Source: Azolla caroliniana (lineage: Eukaryota > Polypodiophyta). Taken from it: a DNA stretch of 64,000 bases. Made by a program: the position numbers and the translations under genes. The number at the start of each line of letters is the position of its first letter. Within the stretch, counting starts at the first letter, position 1. The notes beneath the pieces were generated by a model. That model made no database searches and had not been told where the DNA came from. It saw only the letters and a program-made list of their open reading frames with translations. Where the stretch lies: the NCBI GenBank assembly GCA_043228905.1, contig JBHGNT010000018.1:14756001-14820000 (forward strand), in the 5' to 3' direction. This document shows, piece by piece, positions 11,895 to 22,222 of the stretch.

Positions 11895-11907
11895 CGCTCT
11901 GATACCA
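11895..11907 (-). other. Copia-A primer-binding site (initiator tRNA-Met)
   Basis: The minus strand reads TGGTATCAGAGCG three bases after the 5' LTR. This is the 3' end complement of plant initiator tRNA-Met, used to start minus-strand DNA. Confidence 0.95.
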
Positions 11908-11910
11908 CTT

Positions 11911-12553
11911 TGTCGCACTTCCGTGCTCGGCCACCACCAAGGAACAGGATCGATTCACAGAAAACGGGAAGTACAAGAATGCACGAAAAACAATAGAGAG
12001 AAGGGTACACTGGATGTTTTACGTGGAAAACCCTAAATGGGAAAAACCACGGGAGTGCAAGACTCCAACTATCACTATGCGCGGGAATGTACAATGGCGA
12101 GCTGCAAGGCGACGACCTTGAGCTCGCTGTCCTCGCCACAGGCGGCGGTATTACACAGAGGCGTCGACCTCTTCCTTCCTCCTTCTCTCTCACTCTCTCT
12201 CGGCTGCTCTCACTTCGCTCCCTCTTAGTGGAAAACAGAAAAAAAATGAGCAACAACATAAACTGTTTGCCCTAAGTCATATTTATACACATATGACTTT
12301 CGGGCTATTTACAAATATAGCCTCAAGGGCTCTTGGCAAACATATTCACAAATATGTCCCCGCATCCGGATCTCCCTCCGGGTCATTCGTCATCCGGCTC
12401 CGTAACCGGGGTCTTCAGCATCCGGCTCCGTAGTCGGGGTATTCATCATCCGGCTCCGTAGCCAGGTTCTTCGTCATCCGGCTCCGTAACCACAACCGGG
12501 CTTGCCGTCATTCATCTCCGGACATCCCATCCGGAGGGACCGAAATCCCAACA
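11911..12553 (-). promoter_or_regulatory. Copia-A 5' LTR with promoter (643 bp)
   Basis: In the minus sense it runs TGTTGGG to GTGCGACA. The likely core promoter is GTATAAATATGACTTAGGGC (minus strand, 12269-12288). The same block recurs in LTRs of Copia-C, D and F and in the solo LTR at 55.5 kb. Relative to the 3' LTR I count two substitutions in the first 50 bases, one A indel and one extra 28-bp repeat unit; the rest of the aligned part looks identical. Confidence 0.93.
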
Positions 12554-12558
12554 GTAAT

Positions 12559-13201
12559 TACCTTAAGGACAAAGTCATGTGGCTATCAAGAATGCGTTCC
12601 TCGAGAATCTTCTTCAGGTCTGTCTTCTGCTCTATGTCCAACCTTAGCTTATAGGTAGGCATAGTCCTTGTCTTTCGAGCGGGGCCTTTAGCACCAACCT
12701 TCACGGGCCGAACCATTTCTTCGACTCGTTTGCTCGATTCCCCTTTCCGGCTTGAGTCTCCTTCCTCAGTTTGTAAAGGTTGACTCGTTTCTGCATCTTC
12801 TTTCTTTTTCGTGTTCCTTGTTTCATGTCTTTTTGATGGGCCTTGCTCTTGTATTCTTTTTCTCTTTTCTTCGATGAACACCTCGTGGTTGTCGCACATC
12901 ACTTCCGCAGGTATGGTATTGTCATCCATCGGATCCGACCACCCGGTTATGCTTTGCACGCTTCGGTCCGCAAGCTCTACCTCGTTCAATGTGACCTTCC
13001 CCGTCTTCTCATACTTGAGAACGGAAGACGAAACCTTTGCTCCCACTTTCGCAGCTTCATTTTTGTCTTTCCCGACTCCTATTCCGGCCGTTGCAGCATA
13101 GTGCATCGCATCCACATCAGTCGCCTCAACATCTTCCGTTGCAGCATAGTGCATCGCATCCACATCAGTCGCCTCAACATCTTCCATAGATTTCTTCATT
13201 C
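12559..13201 (-). pseudogene. G1 segment 2: gypsy gag-protease linker
   Basis: Minus-strand G1 sequence between the two inserted copia elements. It starts GGMKKSMEDVEATDVDAMHYAAT and ends KKILEERILDSHMTLSLR. It corresponds to the Ra copy at 21,180 and to the G2 linker (LEERILDSKVELSLREV). It is rich in charged residues and has no catalytic motif. A 48-bp unit (VEATDVDAMHYAAT-type) is tandemly duplicated at 13090-13137 and 13138-13185; Ra has one copy. An open frame that seems to start at 13370 lies partly in the Copia-B LTR and is not a gene start. Confidence 0.85.
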
Positions 13202-13206
13202 CCCCT

Positions 13207-13612
13207 TGTAGAAAGTAACGTGCGGAAGCAAGTATGAAGACGGAACAGAAGGAAGGAAACTCAGGTTCAATGGAGAGCTTGAGCTTACACGGTATACGTA
13301 GGAGAGATAGAGGGAGTGAGAGAGAAGACACAAAAATATATAACAGAAGTACACAATCTCTATTCACCACACTCTATACATATGTGTGTTCCATGAACAC
13401 TTTTATACAAGTCCTCGAAGGACTGACCGAAGTACTGACCGTACTTCAATGCTCTTTAAGAGCTCCTACACTAACTCCCAAATATATTCCTCACGGAATA
13501 TCTTTCCTAACGGCCTCCCGGTTTACGCACTCGGCCTAACCGATCGGTCCCAACCGATCCGGTCCTCGGCTTCTTCAGCCGATCCAGCCGATGTTGAGCT
13601 TGTCTCTGAACA
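13207..13612 (-). repeat. Copia-B 3' LTR (406 bp)
   Basis: In the minus sense it starts TGTTCAGAGACAAGC and ends CTTTCTACA. A TATATTTTTGTGTC block (plus 13322-13342) and a TATGTATAGAG block are candidate core-promoter sites. The terminal base pattern TG/CA is intact. Confidence 0.93.
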
Positions 13613-13630
13613 CTCCCCCTCAAGCTCAAC
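13613..13630 (-). other. Copia-B polypurine tract (active position)
   Basis: The minus strand reads GTTGAGCTTGAGGGGGAG immediately before the 3' LTR. A second, very similar tract (CTTGAGGGGGAGAAC, 14139-14150) lies 0.5 kb upstream, right after RNase H. Confidence 0.85.
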
Positions 13631-14138
13631 TTGAGGCTCTTCGGGATCTTCACAGCACCGGTTCCTCCCGGCTTCACGCCTCGCTCGCGCTCCTCGACCT
13701 GTTCGACTCCGCGCGCTTCGACCCTTCCGGTCGGCTTGTCTGCTCATGTGGCCCTTATCAGCTCTTCTGCTGTTGCGGTGTCGACCCTTCTTATGCTGCC
13801 TTTTCTTCCGCTTGGGCCTCGGTTGATTCAACGTGTCTGAATCAAACATCCGAACCGACTTGGCTACCTCCGATCGGTCTTCGCTCTCGTCCGAGTTGGC
13901 TGTCTCCAACTCGTCTTCGGTCTTCTCGCCCTCGATGGCATCATCTTCCCCATGCATGTTTGGCTTCGGCTCTCTCTTTCGGTTGCTCCCCTTCTGTCCG
14001 CTTTTGAACTTTTCCGTGGGTCTGCCCTCGGCTTCTTCAGCCGATCCGAAGTCGAACTCGACAACCGAGTCAACCGACTCGGTGGTGTCGCGGTCTCCGC
14101 TCCTTTCCTGCTGCCTTGCTTGGTCGTTCGGGACTGTT
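13613..14138 (-). pseudogene. Copia-B C-terminal extension downstream of RNase H
   Basis: After the usual RNase H end (GLCHLDVPNLRG), where relatives such as Copia-E run straight into the LTR, the frame stays open for about 175 more codons up to the LTR and ends inside it at 13523. The first half is acidic and Ser-rich (GEKTEDELETANSDESED). The second half is very basic (PKRKKRQHKKGRHRNSRRAD, then RSRTGRGARARREAGR) and could act as a nuclear or nucleic-acid-binding tail. I recognise no domain. A 19-bp phrase of the LTR (CGGCTTCTTCAGCCGATCC) also occurs here at about 14,030, so part of it may derive from an older LTR. Confidence 0.6.
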
Positions 14139-17100
14139 CTCCCCCTCAAGTTTGGCACGTCGAGGTGACACAATCCGAGCGAACCTGAGAATTGCCGCAA
14201 CTTGTCCAAACTAAGAGGCTTGGTGAAGATGTCGGCAGTCTGCCGATCCGTTGGAACGTACTGAAGTTCGACTTCACCAGAAAGGACACGCTCACGGACG
14301 AAATGGTAGTGCACCTGAATGTGCTTGGTCCGTGCGTGTAAAACTGGGTTCTTCACGAGCTAGACGCTGCTGAGGTTGTCGTAGTAGATCGTTGTCGGAT
14401 CTGACACCTCCTCTTGTAGGTCCTTAAGTAGCCACTTCAACCATATGGCTTCGGATGTCGCGACAGCCGCTCCTCGGTACTCAACTTCGGTGCTCGACAG
14501 TGCAACTGTCGGCGGCTTCTTACTACTCCACGCGATCGCGGCACTCCTGAGGGAGCACGCGTATCCGGACGTGGATCGGCGATCGGCGGCGTTGCCAGCC
14601 CAATCAGCATCAATGTAGCCGACTAGCTGCTCGGCTGCACCGGTCCGATATAGCAGTCCGCGGTCCTTAGTGCCGCTTACGTACCGCAGTACGCGTTGCG
14701 CACACTGAAGGTGCTCCTCGGTAGGTCGCGCCATGAACTGACTGATCACCCCGACTGGATAACTGAGGTTGGGTCGGGTGATGGTCAAGTATATGAGGCT
14801 TCCGACAATTTGTCGGAACCTCGTCGGGTCGCATACCTTTCCCGTATCGGGACGAAGCTTGATGGTTATGTCCAGAGGAGTCGAGACGGACTTACAATCG
14901 GCCATCCCGAGTTTGAAGAGCATACCCAGCACGTAATGAAGTTGGCTGATCAATATGCCTTCGGGTGTACGGATCACTTCGATCCCGACGAAGGAATGAA
15001 GGTCCCCCAGATCCTTCATATCGAACGATGCCGCAAGCTGGAGCTTCATGCGGTTGATTTCACCTAGGTCGGCACCGGTGATGACCAAGTCATCGACATA
15101 TAGTAGAATACTAACCGGTCCGAGTCGACCTTTCCGGATGAATAGGGAAGAGTCCGATTTTGACGTGACGAAGCCCATCCGACGCAGTTGTTGCGTGATC
15201 TTCGCGTTCCAGGCACGCGGGGCTTGCTTTAGTCCATAAAGGGACTTCTTCAATCAGCATACTGCCGAGGAGTTCGTTCCGGAGTGAAATCCGGGGGGCT
15301 GTACCATGTACACTTGTTCCTCAAGGTCACCTTGCAGGAACGCATTCTTTACATCCACTTGATGTAGGTGCCACCCCTTGGCCGCGGCCACTGCGAGCAA
15401 AACACGGACGGTCATCATTTTCGCGACCGGCGCAAATGTCTCATCGTAGTCGATGCCGTGTTTCTGTGCGTAGCCCTTTGCCACTAGCCGAGCCTTGTAC
15501 CGGTTGATCGAGCCATCGGTGTTGTACTTGACCTTGTACACCCACCTACACCCGATCGGTTTTACCCCTATTGGTGCGTCAACCAGGTCCCAGGTCTCGT
15601 TCTCTGCCAATGCGTGCATCTCTTCCTCCATCGTGGCACGCCAATTCGCGTCGTTAGCCGCTTCTGCGTAGCTCTCCGGCTCACGCACTTCCGCTACACG
15701 GGTCATGTACGCATAATGATGCTCCATGTACTCGTTGTATCCGAACCACAAAACAGGATTCTTCTGGCGGGTAGATCGGCGTAATCTAGCATTAGCCGAT
15801 GTTGAGGCCTTCTCGGTCGACGCGGTCTTCATCTTTAAAGACCCATCACTGGTTCCCTCGGAGTCGGACTCGCGTCGGTCTAACTCGTTCCTATCCGTGC
15901 CGGAATCCGACACCTTCTTCCCTTTCTCTTTGCGCGTAAGCCGTCTCCTTGGCTTCTTGCGTGGGGAATGCACGGCCGAGTCTCCACTACTCGCCGGCTC
16001 TTCATCGGACTGGTCGTACCGACTCAGTCGTCCAATTGGTCCACTCAACCGGAGTGAAATCGGACTCTCTTCGCGGGTCTCCATTTCGGGCTCATCCGGA
16101 GGCATCTCAGCCTCGCTGACCTCATCGTCAGAGCTCGGATTGGAGTCGAGGTTCGTAGTCGGGGACAGGTACCAGGATGCGGACTCGTCAAACTCAACGT
16201 CGCGGCTAACACGCGGTTTTTTGATGCGAGGGTTATAGCACTTATAACCCTTCTGCTCGTTCGAGTAACCGACCAAGATGCATTTCTCGGCCTTTGCGTC
16301 CAACTTCCTCCTTTTCTCCTTCGGTACATGCACATATGGAATGTTACCGAACACCTTTAAGTGTCGCAAGTTCGGCTTCGTTCCGAAATATAGCTCGTGC
16401 ATCGACACTTTGTCTCCGATCCGGTTCTGGATGTATACTGCGGTCCTTACCGCCTCGGCCCAGTAGAACTTGGGCAAGCTCTTTTCCTCCAGCATTGCCC
16501 GTGCTGCTTCCACAACTGACCGATTCTTCCTCTCGGCCACGTCGTTCTGCTCAGGCGTGTATCTACAACTGAATTCGCGCCGAATTCCCATTTGTTGTAG
16601 ATAACCGTTAAATTGACCAGAAAAGTACTCTTTCCCGCCATCCGACCGCATGCACTTGATCTTCCGTCCCATTTCCGTTTCCATGAACCCTTTGAGGTCC
16701 CGGAAACAGTCGAAGACTTCGCTCTTCCTCTCAATGAGGTAGATCCATGTATGCCACGTGTGGTCGTCGATGAAGGAGACGCAATATCGGCTCCCGCCAA
16801 GACTAACGTTTTGTGCTGGCCCCCATACATCGGAGTGTATAAGGTCGAGCTTGTTCCGGCTCCGATTTTGCTCGTTTGGGAAAGGAAGTCGGTGTTGCTT
16901 CCCGAGCTAGCAGGCTTCACAAATTTGTGCCTTTCGGTCACTAAATTTGGGCAATCCGAACACTACATGTGTCGATTGCAGATCTTGAAGCCGATGGTGG
17001 TTCACGTGGCCTATCTGCTTGTGCCACAAGTCGATGTCCGACTCGGTTTTTTGTCCCCTCGCGAACATTGCGGTGCCGCCGTCAGTGGAGTCGAGGATGA

Positions 17101-18436
17101 ACATCCTCCCGTCTTTGCGCCCTTGCACAATCACATGGCCTTCTTCCTCAATGAAGCACCCGAGGTGTGTAAACCGGACCTCCATCCCTTGGTCGACAAT
17201 CTGTCCGACCGAGACCAAGTTCTTCATGATTGTTGGAACGTGCAGCACGTTCATGAGTTTCCCTTTCTGCTCGACATGGCTAAGGGGAACTTCTCCGACA
17301 TTCGCAATCGGATGCGGAGTGTCGTCTCCAGTTGCGACTACTCCAGGTTGTATCGGTTTTTCAAGGTACGAGAACCACTCCTTATGGCTCGTCATGTGGT
17401 TTGACGCGCCGGAGTCTACGTACCACACCTCGTCCGATCTCGGGGTGCTCTATTTCATTGAGTTTGCTTCGTGTCTCGTCACGAAGACAGACCCTTCTCC
17501 GACTCTCCCGGAGTCTTTGGCATAGTGCGATCGCTGCCGATTTCCCTTGTCGGTATGTCCGGAGCTGTTTCCGGAACCGGTTCTCTTCAAATCGGCGCGC
17601 TTCTTCCAACACTCACTTTCCCTGTGCCTTTTCTTGCCACAGTACCAGCACTCCGCGATAGCCTTCCCTTGCCGGTTCTCATCGCTTCGACTCCCCCTGT
17701 TTCTGGAGGGTCCGGAGTTGCTGTCGGCATCACTTCGGTGCCTTCTTCCTTGATCTTGTCGGCCGCTTCCATTGCGTGCCAACTCGCCTCATCCTCCACG
17801 TCCACGGGGCCTATCTCCCTCCGTGTACAACATTCTGTTGTCGGTGTGCGTGCTTGTAGACGCACCTGCGTGGTTCTCCTCTACCAGGAGCATTGACTGT
17901 AAGTCAATAAAGGACGACGTATTCTCCCGAGTACACACAGCCGTTCGGAATGCTCCGAACTTCGACGCGAAACCTCCGAGACAGATCTGGACCATCTCGC
18001 TCTCCTCGATGTTCACCTCTATGGAGGCGAGGGAGTCGCAGATATCCTTGATCTTCGAGGTATAGTCCGCCACTGACAAGTCACGTTGTCGTAGGTTGCT
18101 CAACTTCTGTCGGAGCTGAAGCTTCCTGGCTGTGGTGCTCGCGGCGAAAATCTTCTTCAGATTTTCCCACGCAACCTTCGGCATCTTTGCATCCCGGACA
18201 TAGCTCAATGGCTAATCGCCCACACACGACGTGAAGCAGTATAGTACCCTGCTCGCCGATTGCTCCCACGACGGGAAGTCTCTGTGTGTCGATTCGGGTG
18301 CCGCATCATTAGCTCCTTCGACATAACTCCAGTACCCGTGCCCGAGCAGGTACTGGTGCATCTTGTAGGACCAAGACGCGTAGTTGGTTCTGTCGAGCTT
18401 CTCTGTTGGAAGCGAGCTCGCCATGCCTCTATCCAT
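14139..18436 (-). pseudogene. Copia-B gag-pol polyprotein (six stops)
   Basis: The start is the ATG at 18436 (MDRGMASSLPTEKLD). In order: gag (NYASWSYKMHQYLLGHGYW), an intact zinc knuckle CWYCGKKRHRESEC, protease WYVDSGASNHMTSH, the HHCC module (LWHKQIGHVNHHRL, ICEAC), and integrase with [16 protein letters not shown] and NDVAERKNR (all DDE residues kept). RT with YVDDLVITG and RNase H with DADWAGNAADRRSTSGY follow. The frame is continuous except for in-frame stops at 18212, 17789, 17450, 16907, 15254 and 14360. Most are one C-to-T change from Gln or Arg codons. Active-site residues are kept, so decay is recent and mainly nonsense. Confidence 0.93.
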
Positions 18437-18496
18437 CGTTCTTCTCGTTCTTCTTCGTCAAGCTGTGTCGGCTGTAGAGAGGTTCTCAACCCTCGC

Positions 18497-18508
18497 GCTC
18501 TGATACCA
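18497..18508 (-). other. Copia-B primer-binding site (initiator tRNA-Met)
   Basis: The minus strand reads TGGTATCAGAGC directly after the CTTTCTACA end of the 5' LTR, with no spacer. Confidence 0.95.
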
Positions 18509-18914
18509 TGTAGAAAGTAACGTGCGGAAGCAAGTATGAAGATGGAACAGAAGGAAGGAAACTCAGGTTCAATGGAGAGCTTGAGCTTACACGGTATACG
18601 TGGGAGAGACAGAGGGAGTGAGAGAGAAGACACAAAAATATATAACAGAAGCACACAATCTCTATTCACCACACTCTATACATATGTGTGTTCCATGAAC
18701 ACTTTTATACAAATCCTCGAAGGATTGACCGAAGTATTGACCGTACTTCAATGCTCTTTAAGAGCTCCTACACTAACTCCCAAATATATTCCTCACGGAA
18801 TATCTTTCCTAACGGCCTCCCGGTTTACGCACTCGGCCTAACCGATCGGTCCCAACCGATCCGGTCCTCGGCTTCTTCAGCCGATCCGGCCGATGTTGAG
18901 CTTGTCTCTCAACA
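18509..18914 (-). promoter_or_regulatory. Copia-B 5' LTR with promoter (406 bp)
   Basis: Same length and termini as the 3' LTR. The differing sites are mostly transitions. It drives the minus-strand gag-pol. Confidence 0.92.
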
Positions 18915-18919
18915 CCCCT

Positions 18920-19888
18920 CTTCCGAAATTCACCCGTAGGGGTCTTCGAGTTTCAGTTGAGCAGATCATGTTGTCATCCATGTATACGATATTTTGTCGG
19001 ATCGCCTCTCGAAGGCTCGCACAATCCCTTCTCATGTGGTCCATGCTATCACACCACACACATCTAAAGGGTTCTTTTCCTTTGGAGCCCTGACGATTCA
19101 TGATGGCTAGCGTGACCATCTTGAACTTCTTCGCTAGCTTTTCGATGATGTCGTCATCAATCTTCTTTACTTCCGGGCGACTTTGTTTGGGCGGCTCATC
19201 TACTTTCGATTGTCATGTTTTCTCCGCGACAGTCGATCCCGTGAAGTCGGTGTCATCAACCCACTAACAACGCTTGTCAAGCCTATTGCATGCTTGCTTC
19301 AACGCAACCCAGTTCACCACAAGCCCGTTCGCTTGGGTATCATCTTCGAGGAGAGTACCAAGCTCTCGTCTATCCTTTATATCTATAGCCTTTAGGAAGT
19401 ACAAAGTTTTGTCCTCCTCAAGTAGCACTTGGTCTGTGGTGGGGAGACGACGAAACATTTGGTCGAATTCATCGTACACCCTTGAGGCACTCATCTTCTT
19501 ATTCTTCTTATTCTATCCACTTCATCAAAGCATGTCGAGTCATCCTCGACAAATCTTCCGTCGCGAACTCCGCTAATATCGCTTTCTCGAACTCCAACCA
19601 CGTTGTGTTCCCTTTTTGAAGCTTGATGACACGCCTTTGGATGTTGTTAGCGATCACTCTCTTGAAACTTGTGATTTGACGCGCTTCAGACACGTCCCTT
19701 TGATTCATCTCCCTTTTGTATGCATCAGGGAAATTCGTAATGTTCCTTCCGTCAAATTGACCCTTGAGCTCAACGAGATGGTCGACAACCTTCTCCATGC
19801 TCGCATTATTGTCTCGAGATCTCATCATTTGTTCGATGATCAACATTCTCCTTTCGAACTCTCCTGTTTGATTGCTTGAGGACACCAT
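18920..19888 (-). pseudogene. G1 segment 1: gypsy gag
   Basis: The most likely start is the ATG at 19888 (MVSSSNQTGEFERR). The GTG-initiated extension above it overlaps the primer site. It shows a gag core (INRYLE, QFDGRNITNFPDAYKREM, RVIKLQKGNTTWLEFEKAIL), then YNEFDQMFRRLPTTDQVLL in another frame and a CCHC knuckle CVWCDSMDHMRRDC at about 19,030. It closely parallels Ra gag (21,180-22,150). It is broken by stops and a frameshift near 19,500. At 18,920 it is cut by Copia-B and continues at 13,201. Confidence 0.85.
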
Positions 19889-19936
19889 TTCCAAGTATCG
19901 GTTGATCCTCGATTTGATCCTTCCTACCGCCTCTTT

Positions 19937-19952
19937 CACATTGGCTTCACCA
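19937..19952 (-). other. G1 primer-binding site (degenerate gypsy type)
   Basis: The minus strand reads TGGTGAAGCCAATGTG, a diverged version of TGGTGAACCCGACGTG seen at the same place in G2 and Ra. The tRNA it would pair with is not identified. It is not initiator tRNA-Met. Confidence 0.65.
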
Positions 19953-19962
19953 CTTAATTATA

Positions 19963-21067
19963 TCGTGAAGATCCGTCACTATGTGCGGATTGCGAGGCGG
20001 AACCACCGGGGTCCTGAACCGGAAGGATTCGAAGTTTGCACTAGTTTAGCAAGAAGTATTTAAGATAGATTGAAAGAGAGAGATTGATATGGCGAGAGAG
20101 AGAGAGATAGAGAGAGAGAGATTAAGATTGAACCCTTGACTTTAGACTTAAGAAACAAGATACACCATCAATTAGTTAACGAATTTTCTTCCTCTTAATT
20201 TCTTGATTAATACATCGCTGCCTTTTGTCTTTTTCATCCACCCTTTTATAGATGCTCCCATGCATATGATGCATGTGAGGGTACAAAACATGCATACAAT
20301 GCATGGAATGCATGTGATGCATGTTTGCTATTTGGCGCTCATGCACCACATGTCACTCAATTAAGCTCTAATATGAGAATTTGCATGTAAAACTATAATG
20401 ATAGGAAAAAATATTTCTAAGGAAATGACATAGTGTAGTGGTAACTCTATTGATTTCTATCTTGGAGGTGCAAGGTTCAAGTCTTGCTTACATCCCTTTT
20501 TAAGCACAAAATACTATTAGGCTTTTGGACCAGATATCTTTAAAACACCATGCACTGTGATCAACCGACACGACCAATCCGTCTCATTTGCATCCGTTCG
20601 GTTTGGCCCGGTTTGGTCCGCATCCCGAGGTCGCCGGATGTCGGATGCCATCACCGTCCGGTTCCGTCGCCGTCCAAAACCAATGGACTTGGCTACATCC
20701 ATTCGTCAAGTCATTTAACTCATCCTTTCTATTCTCCAGACATAGACACAAAAATAATAGCTTTTGCTCTTGCTTATATATGGTGAGATCCTTATTTGTC
20801 CTGTTTATGTGGGATATCTTATAGTTTATCTTTCTCTTTTCCTTCTCAAACTTCACGTTCACATAACTTGACACTAATTTGTCCATTTCACATGTAGTAA
20901 AATTCATTCGGAAGATCTTGAAGACCTCCATCTTCTCTTACAAATATATTAAGCTGATCTAAAATAGTATCTTCTCTATTATTGTTTTATGTCTCGTGTG
21001 AAGAACCGCACGTGATTTTGTACGTTCCATGCAATTTTCACACCGTTGCCGAAAATCTTCGCGACAC
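19963..21067 (-). repeat. G1 5' LTR (Rb, about 1.1 kb)
   Basis: In the minus sense it starts TGTCGCGAAGATTTTCGG (21067) and ends near 19963. A TATA box CTATAAAAGG lies at 20242-20251 (minus). The U3 part carries a tRNA-like segment on the plus strand (20,421-20,495). It is colinear with the Ra LTR throughout. It is inserted in Ra gag; the G1 3' LTR is not in the window. Confidence 0.88.
20421..20495 (+). other. tRNA-like segment with A and B boxes inside the G1 LTR
   Basis: The plus strand has an A-box-like TAGTGTAGTGGTAA (20431-20444) and a B-box GGTTCAAGTCT (20474-20484), 30 bp apart as in tRNAs. A T-arm can be drawn with a perfect 5-bp stem GCAAG/CTTGC around GTTCAAGT. A D-stem ATAG/CTAT encloses the A-box. 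The acceptor stem is poor and no CCA follows, so this is not a functional tRNA. It looks like a tRNA-derived or SINE-head sequence that became part of the LTR. It points against LTR transcription. Confidence 0.6.
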
Positions 21068-22150
21068 CGTTCTAGTAGCTTCATTTTTATCTTTTCCGAC
21101 TCTAATTCTAGCCGTTGCAGCATAGTGCATTGCATCCACATGAGTCTCCTCAGCATCTTCCATAGATTTCTTCATTCCCCCTCTTCCGAAATTCACCCGT
21201 AGGGGTCTTCGAGTTTCAGTCGAGTAGATCCTGTTGTCATCCATGTATATGATATTTTGTCGGATCGCCTCTTGAAGGCTCACACAATCCCTTCTCATGT
21301 GGTCCATGCTATCGCACGACACACATTTAAAGGGTTCTTTTCCTTTGGGGCCCCGACGATTCATGTTGGCTAGTGTGACCATCTTGAACTTCTTCGCTAG
21401 CTCTTCGATGATGTCCTCATCAATCATCTTTTATTCCGGGCGGCTTTGTTTGGGCAGCTCATCTACTTTCGATTGTCATGTTTTCTCCGCGACAGTTGAT
21501 CCCATGAAGTCGGTGTCATCAACCCACTAACGACCCTTGTCGAGCCTATTGCATGCTTGCTTCAACGCAACCTAGTCCGCCACAAGCCCGTTCGCTTGGG
21601 TATCATCTTCGATGAGAGTACCTTGTTCTCGTCTATCCTTTATATCTATAGCCTTTAGGAAGTACAAAGTTTTGTCCTCCTCAAGTAGCACTTGGTCTGT
21701 GGCGGGGAGACGACGAAACATTTGTTCGAATTCGTTGTACACCCTTGAGGCGCTCATCTTCTTATTCTTCTTTTCTATCCACTTCATCAAGGCATGTCAA
21801 GTCATCCTCGACAAATATTCCATCGTGAACTCCGCTAATATCGCTTTCTCGAACTCCAACCACGTTGTCTTCCCTTCTTGAAGCTTGATGACACGCCTTT
21901 GGATGTTGTTGGCGACCACTCTCTTGAAACTTGTGATTTGACGCGCTTCAGACACGTCCCTCTGATTCATCTCCCTTTCGTATGCATCAAGGAACTTCGT
22001 AATGTTCCTTCCATCAAATTGACCCTCGAGCTCAATGACACGGTCGACAACCTTCTCCATGCTCGCATTATTGTCTCGAGATCTCATCATTTGTTCGATG
22101 ATCAACATCATCGTTTCGAACTCTCCCGCTTGGTTGCTTGAGGATGCCAT
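21068..22150 (-). pseudogene. Ra gag (gypsy), cut by G1
   Basis: The likely start is the ATG at 22150 (MASSSNQAGEFETMM). It parallels G1 gag: QFDGRNITKFLDAYEREM, RVIKLQEGKTTWLEF, YNEFEQMFRRLPATDQ, CCHC knuckle CVSCDSMDHMRRDC, then GGMKKSMEDAEETHVDAMH. Stops occur at about 21,795, 21,570 and 21,430. The frame ends at KDKNEAT (21,068), where the G1 LTR begins. The rest of Ra is not seen in the window. The charged, knuckle-bearing protein would form the capsid-like particle of the element. Confidence 0.85.
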
Positions 22151-22198
22151 CTCCAAGTATCGGTTGATCGTCGATTTGATCCTTCTTGCCGCCTCTTT

Positions 22199-22214
22199 CA
22201 CGTCGGGTTGACCA
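22199..22214 (-). other. Ra primer-binding site
   Basis: The minus strand reads TGGTCAACCCGACGTG, eight bases after the LTR end. It matches the G2 site except for one base. Confidence 0.75.
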
Positions 22215-22222
22215 CTTAATTA

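Larger units (their letters stand above)
7182..12553 (-). mobile_element. Copia-A: nearly intact Ty1/copia element, 5.37 kb
   Basis: It is a complete element with two LTRs, an initiator tRNA-Met primer site, a polypurine tract and one gag-pol frame. An exact 5-bp target duplication GTAAT (7177-7181; 12554-12558) flanks it. It lies in G1 between the codons for ILDSHMTLSLR and LLGIMKKEF. The two LTRs differ by only a few substitutions plus copy number of a short repeat, so it is the youngest full element here. It is probably defective: one stop codon and an integrase active-site change (see the coding entry). Confidence 0.96.
13207..18914 (-). mobile_element. Copia-B: complete but decayed Ty1/copia element, 5.7 kb
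   Basis: Two 406-bp LTRs, a primer site, a polypurine tract and one gag-pol frame are present. The target duplication is CCCCT (13202-13206; 18915-18919). It was inserted in G1 between the codons for RRPLRVNFGR and GGMKKS. The left and right LTRs differ at about nine positions of 406, so it is older than Copia-A. It belongs to the same broad family as Copia-G. Confidence 0.95.

Noticed and set aside
8083-11996. Several plus-strand open frames (170-185 codons) over Copia-A
   Set aside because: They are antisense shadows of the well-supported minus-strand gag-pol, made possible by its GC-rich codon use.
12558-13370. 270-codon minus-strand frame beginning MVNRDCVLLLYIF
   Set aside because: The first 55 codons lie in the Copia-B 3' LTR; only the part below 13,201 is G1 coding sequence.
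20421-20495. Functional tRNA gene
   Set aside because: A and B boxes and a T-arm are present but the acceptor stem does not pair well and the anticodon arm is poor. It is also repeated at the same place in other LTRs.
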